A stretch of DNA of 64,000 nt from contig NZ_AUAC01000002.1 in NCBI RefSeq assembly GCF_000428525.1, forward strand, positions 992,001 to 1,056,000, written 5' to 3'. This document shows, in pieces, positions 34,773-42,558 of this stretch. Source of the stretch: Hellea balneolensis DSM 19091. Its GTDB lineage: Bacteria; Pseudomonadota; Alphaproteobacteria; Caulobacterales; Maricaulaceae. The stretch's first letter is position 1, and each line of letters starts with the position of its first letter. The position numbers were made by a program, and so were the translations under genes. The notes under the pieces were generated by a model. It saw only the letters and a program-made list of their open reading frames with translations. It was not told the DNA's origin and searched no databases.

Positions 34773-35879
34773 ATGCAACCTGTTCTATCGATTTCGCGCC
34801 GTCTGCGCCGTACACCTTGGACTGATAAAAATACAGCTCATGGTGTCAAAGGTTATACCGTCTATAACCATATGCTTTTGCCTACCGTATTTGACAGTGT
34901 CGAGGCTGATTATCATCACCTTAAAAATCATGTCCAAGTCTGGGATGTCGCCGTTGAACGGCAAGTCGAACTAAATGGCCCTGATGCTGCCAGACTCATT
35001 CAGATGCTCACCCCTCGTGATCTTACCAAGATGAAAGATGACCAGTGCTATTATATTCCTGTTGTGGATGAAAATGGCGGCATGCTTAACGACCCGGTCG
35101 CGGTGAAGCATGATGAAAATCGCTGGTGGATTTCAATTGCGGATTCAGACCTCATTTATTGGGTAAAAGGCCTTGCGGCTGGGAAAGGCCTAAACGTGAC
35201 CATCCACGAGCCGGATGTCTCGCCCCTAGCCATACAGGGGCCTAAAGCCGATGATCTGGTGGCGCGGGTTTTCGGTGATGATGTGCCTGATCTTAGGTTT
35301 TTCCGGCACCGCAAAATTTCTTTCAATGGGAAAGAGCATACAATTGCGCGCTCAGGTTACTCGGTTCAAGGCGGATTTGAAATCTATGTTGACGGGTCAG
35401 ATCAGGGCGAAGCGATTTGGGATGCTTTGTTCGAAGCTGGGGAAGATCTGAATGTCAGAGCTGGTTGCCCGAACTTGATTGAGCGTATTGAAGGCGGGCT
35501 CCTGTCTTATGGAAATGACATGACAATCGAAAATACGCCTTACGAGGCAGGATTAGGGCGGTTTTGCAAAGGCCCTGCTGCGGCGGGTTGTATAGGCGCT
35601 GAGGCCTTACGCAGAGAACAAGAAAACGGGCCTAAGCGGCAAATTCGCGGATTATCTATTTCGGGGGACTCAGTCCCTCCCTGCCCGGACTCATGGACGA
35701 TCACCAACGGTACGTCAGAAATCGGGCAAGTCACATCTGCCGCGTGGTCACCTGATTTTAACACCAATGTCGCTATCGGCATGGTGACGCGAGAGCATTG
35801 GGATATCGGAAATGTCGTGACCGTCAAAACACCAAATGGGGACCGCGAGGCCACGATTTGCAAGCTACCATTCAAGTAA
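34773..35879 (+). CDS. dmdA: DMSP demethylase DmdA-like THF methyltransferase (GcvT family)
   Basis: The 368-residue GcvT-family protein begins with SRRLRRTPWTDKNTAHGVK and continues YTVYNHMLLPTVFDSVEADYHHL, HVQVWDVAVERQVE and MLTPRDLTK. These resemble DmdA more than glycine-cleavage T proteins. Later segments RAGCPNLIERIEGGLLSYGNDMT and DVSPLAIQGPKADDLV also fit. DmdA removes one S-methyl of DMSP onto THF, giving methylmercaptopropionate and 5-methyl-THF, which would join the methyl-THF pool of the MetVF/Fhs genes here. A BCCT carrier lies convergently downstream. Caution is needed because DmdA has close paralogues, and the upstream FAD oxidoreductase allows an amine-linked role instead. Confidence 0.78.
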   Translation: MQPVLSISRRLRRTPWTDKNTAHGVKGYTVYNHMLLPTVFDSVEADYHHLKNHVQVWDVAVERQVELNGPDAARLIQMLTPRDLTKMKDDQCYYIPVVDENGGMLNDPVAVKHDENRWWISIADSDLIYWVKGLAAGKGLNVTIHEPDVSPLAIQGPKADDLVARVFGDDVPDLRFFRHRKISFNGKEHTIARSGYSVQGGFEIYVDGSDQGEAIWDALFEAGEDLNVRAGCPNLIERIEGGLLSYGNDMTIENTPYEAGLGRFCKGPAAAGCIGAEALRREQENGPKRQIRGLSISGDSVPPCPDSWTITNGTSEIGQVTSAAWSPDFNTNVAIGMVTREHWDIGNVVTVKTPNGDREATICKLPFK

Positions 35880-35897
35880 GCTAAGTTATGCTTAGCT
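35879..35897. terminator. Hairpin between convergent dmdA-like and BCCT genes
   Basis: The 7-base arms AGCTAAG (35879-35885) and CTTAGCT (35891-35897), loop TTATG, sit exactly in the 24-base convergent gap. Position suits a bidirectional terminator, but neither side is followed by a clean T run, so intrinsic termination is unproven. Confidence 0.35.
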
Positions 35898-35903
35898 CAA
35901 AAC

Positions 35904-37511
35904 TCAGGCTTTATCTTTAGGCACCGCAAGCAAAGCTTTCATCAAGGAGATGGCCATCAGGGCTGTGACGACTGAGAAGGGTAAGGCCCCGACGATCATC
36001 GCTGATCGCAATGCATCCATACCACCTGCCGTGAGTAAGGCCGCAACAACTGCAATATAAATTACGCCCCAAATAATGATATGCTTCGTATGAGCTCGCG
36101 CACGGTTTCCGGCAGAGGTAATTGTGTTTATCACAAGAATAGCCGAGTCCGCTGAGGTCACGAGATAGGTCAACAGTAAAATCACAATCACAAAAGACAT
36201 TATCTTGGCCATAAGCGGCGTGAGGATAAGGTTTATAGTTTGGAAAAGTTGGGCTGAAATATCAGCATTGACAATACTGCCTTGCGCAATGCCTGACAGT
36301 TCAAGATCAATCGCTGTGCCGCCGACCAATGTAAACCAGACGAGCCCCATGGCCGCGGGCACGAACATTGCGCCTAAGACATATTCGCGTATCGTCCGTC
36401 CGCGCGAAACCCGCGCTAGGAAGAAGCCCACGAATGGCGCAAAGGCAATCCACCACGCCCAGTAAAAAATTGTCCAAGCCCCTTGCCAATTCGCGAGCTC
36501 ACCCTCGGGCCAAACTGTGAAAGACATTGCTGGAAGCGCAAGGAAATAATCCCAGAGCGTTACAAAAAACTGCTTAAAAGCAAAAACCGTAGCTCCGAAA
36601 ACAGCGAAGAAGGCAAGTAAGAAAAAGGATAATCCCATATTGATATTGGACAGCCATTTGATGCCTTTATCGACGCCGGAAATTGCTGAGAATATAGAGG
36701 CGCCAATTATCAAAAGTAGCGCTAAAAGCTGAGCCGTCAGCGTCGGCTTGCCGTTCTCTGCGCTGATCCATTCAAAACCTGTTATGTTAAAAACACCTGA
36801 CGCGAATTGAGACACGCCATAACCAATCGTAACGCTCACGCCGATAACTGTTGCGAGGATTGCGACTATATCCACTATATTGCCGAGCCCGCCTTCCATT
36901 TTTTTACCGAAAAGCGGTTTTAAGGACGAGCGAAAAGAAAGAGGTAGATTGCGATTATAAGCAAAATAACCTAGCGCCATACCGACAATGCCGTAACACG
37001 CCCACGGGGTTATGCCGTAATGCAGCATTGCCCATTTATAGGCATTACGCACATTGTTTGCACTCTGCCCATCTGATAGACCTTTAATAACATCCGGATT
37101 ATTGGCAAAATGAAAAATAGGTTCTGCGGTGGAATAGGTAAGCATACCCACGCCAATCCCCGCGCCAAACATCATTGAGAACCAAGAGAAGCGGGAAAAC
37201 TCTGGCTTTTCATCTGGCTTACCGAGCTTGATACGGCCTGATTTGGGCCAGAAAGCTATTCCCAAAGACACGATCGCGTAAAAAGCCGTGACCCAAACAT
37301 ACCACCCGCCAAACGCCGAAGTCGTCCAGTTTTGGATTTTCAATAACACAGCACCCGCTTCGGAAGGGAACAGGCCTGCCCAGACTATTAAAAGACCAAT
37401 CAGAGCTTTAGACCCCATCGCAACAACGGGATTAAAGCCGGCATAAAAACCGGAACTGGCCGTCTTTAGACTGAGGCTTTCATTGGCAGCGTTCTCGTCG
37501 ATATTGGACAT
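35904..37511 (-). CDS. BCCT-family betaine/DMSP transporter
   Basis: The 535-residue protein has about twelve transmembrane helices. BCCT signatures are present: FGAGIGVGMLTYSTAEPIFH near residue 115, and the tryptophan-rich substrate segment YWAWWIAFAPFVGFFLARVSRGRT near 350. It is an inner-membrane sodium- or proton-coupled carrier for trimethylammonium or dimethylsulfonio compounds. A good ribosome site (AAGGGAAG) precedes the ATG. Convergent with the dmdA-like gene and divergent from the 37722 operon, it is the obvious uptake route for glycine betaine and DMSP in this window. Sequence alone does not tell which is preferred. Confidence 0.93.
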   Translation of the reverse strand: MSNIDENAANESLSLKTASSGFYAGFNPVVAMGSKALIGLLIVWAGLFPSEAGAVLLKIQNWTTSAFGGWYVWVTAFYAIVSLGIAFWPKSGRIKLGKPDEKPEFSRFSWFSMMFGAGIGVGMLTYSTAEPIFHFANNPDVIKGLSDGQSANNVRNAYKWAMLHYGITPWACYGIVGMALGYFAYNRNLPLSFRSSLKPLFGKKMEGGLGNIVDIVAILATVIGVSVTIGYGVSQFASGVFNITGFEWISAENGKPTLTAQLLALLLIIGASIFSAISGVDKGIKWLSNINMGLSFFLLAFFAVFGATVFAFKQFFVTLWDYFLALPAMSFTVWPEGELANWQGAWTIFYWAWWIAFAPFVGFFLARVSRGRTIREYVLGAMFVPAAMGLVWFTLVGGTAIDLELSGIAQGSIVNADISAQLFQTINLILTPLMAKIMSFVIVILLLTYLVTSADSAILVINTITSAGNRARAHTKHIIIWGVIYIAVVAALLTAGGMDALRSAMIVGALPFSVVTALMAISLMKALLAVPKDKA

Positions 37512-37641
37512 GTCTTCCCTTTATTTTTGCACATCTATGAGGGACTCACAGAGCCGCATCAAATGATTTCCACGGTAAAAGGGCAAAGACACAGAAGAGA
37601 GCTGTTAAATCACGGTTTTAAATGCAAGTATTAAGCTCGCT

Positions 37642-37662
37642 AATGATAGAAATTCAATCATT
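37642..37662. promoter_or_regulatory. Inverted repeat AATGAT-N9-ATCATT in BCCT/37722 divergent region
   Basis: Perfect 6-base arms (37642-37647, 37657-37662) lie in the 210-base divergent region, 60 bases before the plus-strand operon. A smaller GAA-A-TTC symmetry sits at the centre. It is a possible operator for the unassigned operon or the BCCT gene. Confidence 0.33.
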
Positions 37663-37721
37663 GACCTTATGAATGCGCAGCGAAACAAAGACAGAATATT
37701 TTTAATAAGTAAGTTAGCCAT

Positions 37722-38717
37722 ATGACTGCAACACTGCCTTTTCCAGACCAACGCCCACCAAGCTATATCAAGCTAGGCAAAGAGCCGGTTTTTGAGGCAA
37801 GCAAACATCTTGCCTTGGGCCCTGTTGAAAAGATCACAACTCTGGGCGAGCTTGGATATTCAGAAGTAGAGGTTAAAGCCTGCCCATCTGATTTTGGTGT
37901 TTCAACTGCCTTTAGAATATTATCTCGCGAAGGTGTGGCGGCCATGCATGAAATCTGCATGACCATGTATGATAACCGCAATGTAAGTATTGGGACCGGC
38001 CTTAACAGGCTTGGGTCTTATGTGCGCGGCGCCGGATATAGATCGCAATTTATCAAAGATTTTTGTGATAGCCCAGAACTTGCAGACTATCTATCGAATA
38101 TGGCAGGGGTTCACTTGGCAAGGCACTCTGTTCCGGCTGTAGCTTGCGGCGTGAATTATGCCCCTAAAGATATCCGTAAAGCCGTGGACACATGGCACGT
38201 TGACTCCGTCGCTTTTGATATTGTGATGATGATATCCGATCCACAACTGCTTGAAGGTGGGGAGTTTCAATATTTTCACGGCACTAAAATGGAAGGGCAG
38301 AGATTACTAGGCATTGAAGGAGAGGAAGGGCTTGATACTGAACTCCCGCCAGACCGCACGATCACAGTCCCTTTTCCAGCTGCGGGCTATGGATTCATGC
38401 AACAAGGCAATATGATTTTTCACCGCGCCTGCCGACTCAAGCAAAAAGCGGAACGCATTACAATGATACCTTCATTTGTGGTTACGCCGTCCACGGCTGA
38501 TGATGCCACTAATTCTGTTAATATGCTGGGTTGGGATGATCCGGGCTTACCCGCTGAATTAACGCGCCATGAAGCATGGCGAGCCTCAGCAAGGCTTGAG
38601 GAGCTTGTTAAGTCAGTAAGTCTGCATGATGATCCTGAAGCCCTCACCAAACAGCTTGATGACGCATTAGCGCCTCTTCTCAAATTCAGAAACTCTATGG
38701 CGGGGCCGCGCAGCTAA
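37722..38717 (+). CDS. Putative Fe(II)/2-oxoglutarate-dependent oxygenase
   Basis: The 331-residue protein is of no family I can name with certainty. A double-stranded-beta-helix pattern is visible. It has H-x-D in DTWHVDSVAFDIVMM (near residue 165), the strand LEGGEFQYFHGTKME, then a distal histidine in QQGNMIFHRACRLKQKAERIT followed by an arginine about ten residues later. That is the iron triad plus 2OG-arginine layout of PhyH/prolyl-hydroxylase-like enzymes. It opens a five-gene operon with SDR and FAH-family enzymes and its stop overlaps the next start (TAATG). A hydroxylase starting catabolism of an organic acid or osmolyte is inferred. Confidence 0.62.
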   Translation: MTATLPFPDQRPPSYIKLGKEPVFEASKHLALGPVEKITTLGELGYSEVEVKACPSDFGVSTAFRILSREGVAAMHEICMTMYDNRNVSIGTGLNRLGSYVRGAGYRSQFIKDFCDSPELADYLSNMAGVHLARHSVPAVACGVNYAPKDIRKAVDTWHVDSVAFDIVMMISDPQLLEGGEFQYFHGTKMEGQRLLGIEGEEGLDTELPPDRTITVPFPAAGYGFMQQGNMIFHRACRLKQKAERITMIPSFVVTPSTADDATNSVNMLGWDDPGLPAELTRHEAWRASARLEELVKSVSLHDDPEALTKQLDDALAPLLKFRNSMAGPRS

Positions 38718-39679
38718 TGGCAGATCTTGCAAACAAATCAGTCCTCGTAACTGGAGCCGCAGGTTGCATCGGGGCATGGGCCGTTAAAAAACTAATGGAG
38801 CAAGGCGCGAGACCTATTGTCTTTGATCTAACGGATAATCGTGAACGTCTTGATTTGATTATGGACGATGCCGCCTCTGTAACCTGGGAAGTGGGTGATA
38901 TTACGGATTATGAACGTCTTTGTACCGTGATTGAAAAACATAATGTCTCGGCCATCATCCATTTAGCGGCGCTGCAAGTCCCTTTTTGCAAAGCGGATCC
39001 AATTACAAGCGTGAAAGTCAATGTCGTCGGCACCACACATATCTTTGAAGCGGCAAGAAAATTCGGTATAAAGCGGATAACTTATGCCAGCTCGATTGCG
39101 TCCCCGGCCATGGGGGATAATGACTTTTTGGCAACGCTTTACGGCGCACATAAGGTTTGCGGTGAACAAATGGCTGCGGTCTATTGGCAGGACTGGCAGG
39201 TCCCCAGTCTTTGCATAAGACCTGGCGTTATTTACGGCCCAGGCCGTGATCAAGGCATGAGCGCCGCGCCGACCATGGCCATATTGGCCGCCCTGTTTGA
39301 GCAAAGCTATACTATACCCTTTTCAGGGCCCGTTGCCTTTGTGCATGTTGAAGACGCGGCAGATAGATTTGTTGCCGGTATTTCACTAGATATAGAAGAT
39401 GCTTTAGTCTTTGACATGCAAGGTACTGAAGCGGACATTGCGGATGTGCTCATAGATATAAAACAACAAATTGAGGGCGCTGATATTCACTTAACAGGCG
39501 CCCCCCTGCCTTTCCCCCACGCACCGGATGATGGCCGTTTGGACGCTCTGCTTAAAGTCGTACCTTACAGGTCTATGCGGGATGGTATTGCGCAAACTCT
39601 GGATGTTTTTAAAAAGGCTCGCGCTAAACATATTTTAACGCCAGAACGCGCTGCACAACTGATTGGGAAAAATATATGA
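38717..39679 (+). CDS. NAD-dependent epimerase/dehydratase family (extended SDR)
   Basis: The 320-residue extended SDR has the N-terminal VLVTGAAGCIGAWAV NAD motif, IIHLAALQVPFCKADP, the catalytic serine in TYASSIASPAMG, and Y-x-x-x-K as YGAHKVCGE with RPGVIYGPGRDQG. The family covers nucleotide-sugar epimerases and sugar or acid dehydrogenases. In this operon, followed by a fumarylacetoacetate-hydrolase-family enzyme and two classical SDRs, oxidation of a sugar or hydroxy-acid is more likely than nucleotide-sugar synthesis. It is coupled to the upstream oxygenase by a one-base overlap and overlaps the next gene by four. Confidence 0.82.
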   Translation: MADLANKSVLVTGAAGCIGAWAVKKLMEQGARPIVFDLTDNRERLDLIMDDAASVTWEVGDITDYERLCTVIEKHNVSAIIHLAALQVPFCKADPITSVKVNVVGTTHIFEAARKFGIKRITYASSIASPAMGDNDFLATLYGAHKVCGEQMAAVYWQDWQVPSLCIRPGVIYGPGRDQGMSAAPTMAILAALFEQSYTIPFSGPVAFVHVEDAADRFVAGISLDIEDALVFDMQGTEADIADVLIDIKQQIEGADIHLTGAPLPFPHAPDDGRLDALLKVVPYRSMRDGIAQTLDVFKKARAKHILTPERAAQLIGKNI

Positions 39680-40518
39680 AACTTATTCGGTTCGGAACCA
39701 AGGGCAATGAAAACCCCGGGGTTATAGACTGCGAAAATATTTGGCGAGATATTTCATCGTTTGTCAGCGACTGGACTGGAGAGACTGTAGGTGCCGCCGA
39801 AACACTACTGGCGGGAATAGATGTTTCCGGCTTACCTGTTATTGATCCTTCAACACGCCTTGGTCCGCCTATAGGGAATGTCGGCAAAATTATTGGCTGC
39901 GCTCTTACTTATGGCAAACATGCCCAAGAAGCTGGGCTTGAAACACCCAGCGAACCGATGTTTATGCTAACGTCACGAACAGCCATTAACGGCCCCTATG
40001 ATGATGTGATTATCCCGCGCGGCGCAACCGAGCTAGATTGGGAAGCGGAGCTTGTCGTGGTTCTGGGCAAAGGCGGTAGCTATATTTCCGCCGAAGACGC
40101 GATGGATCATGTCGCGGGGTACTGCGTAGGGAATGATGTCTCAGAACGGCAATTTCAACTCGAACGCGGCACTCAATGGACGAAGGGTAAGAGCGCAGAT
40201 ACGCTCAAACCGATAGGCCCCTGGCTTGTCACCAAAGAAGACGTGCCAAACCCGAATGATCTCGATATTTCGATCAAAATAAACGGCGAAAGGCGCCAGA
40301 GTAGTAATACGGGTGATATGGTTTTTACCATTGCAGAACTTGTTTCAAACATCTCGCAATATGTTCGCTGGGAAGCTGGAGATATCATGTTCACGGGAAC
40401 GCCGCCCGGCGTGGGATATGGTATGAAACCGCAACTCTATATGAAACCCGGCGATATTATGGAACCCACCATAGCAGGTCTGGGCTCTCAAAAAAGTAAG
40501 ATCATCCCTTATGCCTAG
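39676..40518 (+). CDS. Fumarylacetoacetate hydrolase family protein
   Basis: The 280-residue FAH-fold enzyme shows the family core: GKIIGCALTYGKHAQE, the metal-binding acidic pair in ATELDWEAELVVVLG, YCVGNDVSERQFQ, GKSADTLKPIGPWLV and the C-terminal GDIMFTGTPPGVG. It would hydrolyse a carbon-carbon bond of, or tautomerise, a diketo-acid with Mg2+. Its closest functional analogues by context are the hydrolases of 2,4-diketo-3-deoxy sugar acids in non-phosphorylative L-rhamnose/L-fucose routes, which also use several SDRs. The substrate here is not determined. Confidence 0.86.
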   Translation: MKLIRFGTKGNENPGVIDCENIWRDISSFVSDWTGETVGAAETLLAGIDVSGLPVIDPSTRLGPPIGNVGKIIGCALTYGKHAQEAGLETPSEPMFMLTSRTAINGPYDDVIIPRGATELDWEAELVVVLGKGGSYISAEDAMDHVAGYCVGNDVSERQFQLERGTQWTKGKSADTLKPIGPWLVTKEDVPNPNDLDISIKINGERRQSSNTGDMVFTIAELVSNISQYVRWEAGDIMFTGTPPGVGYGMKPQLYMKPGDIMEPTIAGLGSQKSKIIPYA

Positions 40519-41254
40519 AGTCGTTGTCGTCACAGGGGGGTCGCAAAATATAGGCTTGGCTATTGCCGAAGGCTTTGCCGCAGAAGGCGCGCAAGTCATA
40601 ATTGCTGATATACAGCCACCTACAAATAGTGATTTTATATTCCACGAAACTAATGTCGCAGATGAATTTAGCGTAAAAAGCTTAATGGCGCATATAGAGT
40701 CAGACTTTGGACGGCTTGATGTCCTTGTCAATAATGCAGGGATCTGTATCGAAGTTCCCATTCAAGATATGTCCACAGAGCAATGGGACCGCGTGATGGA
40801 CATCAATGTCAAAGGCGTCTTTCTCATGACAAAACATGCCTTCTCGATTATGACAAATGGAATTTCTGAAAGCCCTGCCATCGTGAATATAAGCTCAATT
40901 GAAGGCTTGGGTGCTAATCCACAGCACAGTGTTTACGGCGCATCTAAAGGCGCTGTTGCGAGTTTCACGCATAACACAGCCTTGGAATATGGGCCGCACG
41001 GTATTCGTTGCAACGCCATTGCGCCAGGTTGGATCAATACGCCTTTTAATGAAAAATTTCTCAATCAATATCCTAACCGCGCGAAAGTGGATGATGAAAT
41101 TAAAAGTCTTCACCCCGTTGGCCGCTTGGGCTTGCCAGAGGATATCGCCAATACCGCCCTGTATTTAGCAAGCCCGCAAGCTGGCTTCATAACAGGTCAG
41201 GAAATTATTGTTGCGGGGGGCCGCATGGCAAAACTCCCCCTTCCCAAATTATAG
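40511..41254 (+). CDS. Short-chain dehydrogenase/reductase
   Basis: The 247-residue classical SDR has the Rossmann motif TGGSQNIGLAIAEG (the usual GxxxGxG, with Gln-Asn), VLVNNAGICIEVP (NAG motif), the catalytic serine in NISSIEGLGANP, the catalytic Y-x-x-x-K as VYGASKGA, and RCNAIAPGWINTPF. It is an NAD(P)-dependent oxidoreductase of unknown alcohol/ketone substrate. It overlaps the FAH gene by eight bases and is followed by a second SDR, so two oxidation steps of one pathway are likely. Confidence 0.87.
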   Translation: MPRVVVVTGGSQNIGLAIAEGFAAEGAQVIIADIQPPTNSDFIFHETNVADEFSVKSLMAHIESDFGRLDVLVNNAGICIEVPIQDMSTEQWDRVMDINVKGVFLMTKHAFSIMTNGISESPAIVNISSIEGLGANPQHSVYGASKGAVASFTHNTALEYGPHGIRCNAIAPGWINTPFNEKFLNQYPNRAKVDDEIKSLHPVGRLGLPEDIANTALYLASPQAGFITGQEIIVAGGRMAKLPLPKL

Positions 41255-41261
41255 GATTACG

Positions 41262-41987
41262 ATGGCCGGCGATCCTCGAAGTTTAGATGGTAAAACTGTG
41301 CTCATCACAGGAGGTGGCAGCGGCGTAGGGCTGGAATGTGCTCGCCTATTTTCAGAAAAAGGCGCTAAGATATTTTTGGTAGGGCGAACGGAGGCCAAGC
41401 TAAAAAGCACAGGCCATGCCTATTTTGCAGGTGATGTCAGAGATTCTCAAACGGCCATTGGAGCTTTTAAGCAAGCCGGAAAAGTTGACATACTTATCAA
41501 TAATGCCGGGGCTATTCATCGCGGCGATGCTCGGGATACGCAGGATGATGATTGGCAATTTGTGATGGATGTAAATGTAAACGGCCCGTTTTATTTCAGC
41601 CGTGAATTTGCGCGTCAAAATATGGATGGTGGCGCGATTATCAACGTTTCTTCAACTTGCGGACAGGTCGGAGCTGCTGGACTTGCCGCCTATTGCGCCT
41701 CCAAAGGCGCATTGGATCAATTGACGCGATCAATGGCGCTTGAATTGGCCCCCCGCAAGATTACAGTCAATGCTGTCGCTCCCGGCGCGATAAACTCGCC
41801 CATGTTGTTTTCAAAACACAGCGACCCAAAGCAAGCCGAGACTGTTGTCGAGCGTAATGAGGACAGTATTCCCATCGGAAGTGTCGCAGAACCTCAAGAA
41901 GTCGCCCGCGCTATATTATTTCTAGCCCAAGAACGACATATTACAGGAACTATTCTGTCCGTTGATGGCGGCTATACGGCAGTTTAA
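41262..41987 (+). CDS. Short-chain dehydrogenase/reductase
   Basis: The 241-residue classical SDR has TGGGSGVGLECARLFSEKGA, DILINNAGAIHRG, the catalytic serine in INVSSTCGQVGAAG, Y-x-x-x-K as AYCASKGALDQL, and a C-terminal ITGTILSVDGGYTAV typical of FabG-like proteins. The start is the ATG at 41262 (MAGDPRSLDG), seven bases after the previous stop. It is the last gene of the unassigned operon and convergent with soxG set 2, 25 bases away. The substrate is unknown. Confidence 0.87.
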   Translation: MAGDPRSLDGKTVLITGGGSGVGLECARLFSEKGAKIFLVGRTEAKLKSTGHAYFAGDVRDSQTAIGAFKQAGKVDILINNAGAIHRGDARDTQDDDWQFVMDVNVNGPFYFSREFARQNMDGGAIINVSSTCGQVGAAGLAAYCASKGALDQLTRSMALELAPRKITVNAVAPGAINSPMLFSKHSDPKQAETVVERNEDSIPIGSVAEPQEVARAILFLAQERHITGTILSVDGGYTAV

Positions 41988-42012
41988 AAATGCCTCCAAG
42001 CCAAAAGCTTAA

Positions 42013-42558
42013 TTAACGCGTGCTAATCACCCTAGCGAAAAAGTCCCTTAAGTAAGGGCCAAAGGATCGCCAACATTCAAGATGAAAGCTGTGCTCGTCA
42101 GTGCGGATAAGCAGGATTGAGGCGCTCTCAAATAAGGTGCGCACGGCTTTTCCTACGGGAAATTTATCTAACGACAAATCCATAGGACACCCCACATTGA
42201 TAAGCTGTGCGGCCTCTGATCCTGAAATCTCAAACCCAACATTGCGGTGCGAAATCTCCGTAATGCTGCAGGTAAACTCTTTTGAGACTTTTGCTAAAGT
42301 CTTATCGAGTTTTACCTTTTGCGTCGGATCAGCAATAACGATCCATTCATCGGGTCCGAGCTTGGCGCATATGATATCTTTAGTCCGTGTGGATCCCATA
42401 ATTTTGGCCGGAAGCTTTAACCCACTAGCTTTCTTAATGGCTGTCACATCTTGGGATTTGAGACGCAAACTATAGCGCGCTTTCTCCTTGAGCAGAGTGA
42501 CACGAAGATCATCTGCATCAAAAATTTCAGGGATATCAATGGCTTGATCAAACGACAT
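42013..42558 (-). CDS. soxG: Sarcosine oxidase gamma subunit, set 2
   Basis: The 181-residue SoxG-like protein has the expected SVTEISHRNVGFEISGSEAA-like region (seen as CSITEISHRNVGFEISG), AAQLINVGCPMDLSLDKFPVG and a C-terminal EHSFHLECWRSFGPYLRDFF. These are closer to typical SoxG than the set 1 protein. SoxG stabilises the heterotetramer. It overlaps the soxA 3' end by eleven bases and is the last gene of the long minus-strand operon. Confidence 0.87.
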   Translation of the reverse strand: MSFDQAIDIPEIFDADDLRVTLLKEKARYSLRLKSQDVTAIKKASGLKLPAKIMGSTRTKDIICAKLGPDEWIVIADPTQKVKLDKTLAKVSKEFTCSITEISHRNVGFEISGSEAAQLINVGCPMDLSLDKFPVGKAVRTLFESASILLIRTDEHSFHLECWRSFGPYLRDFFARVISTR

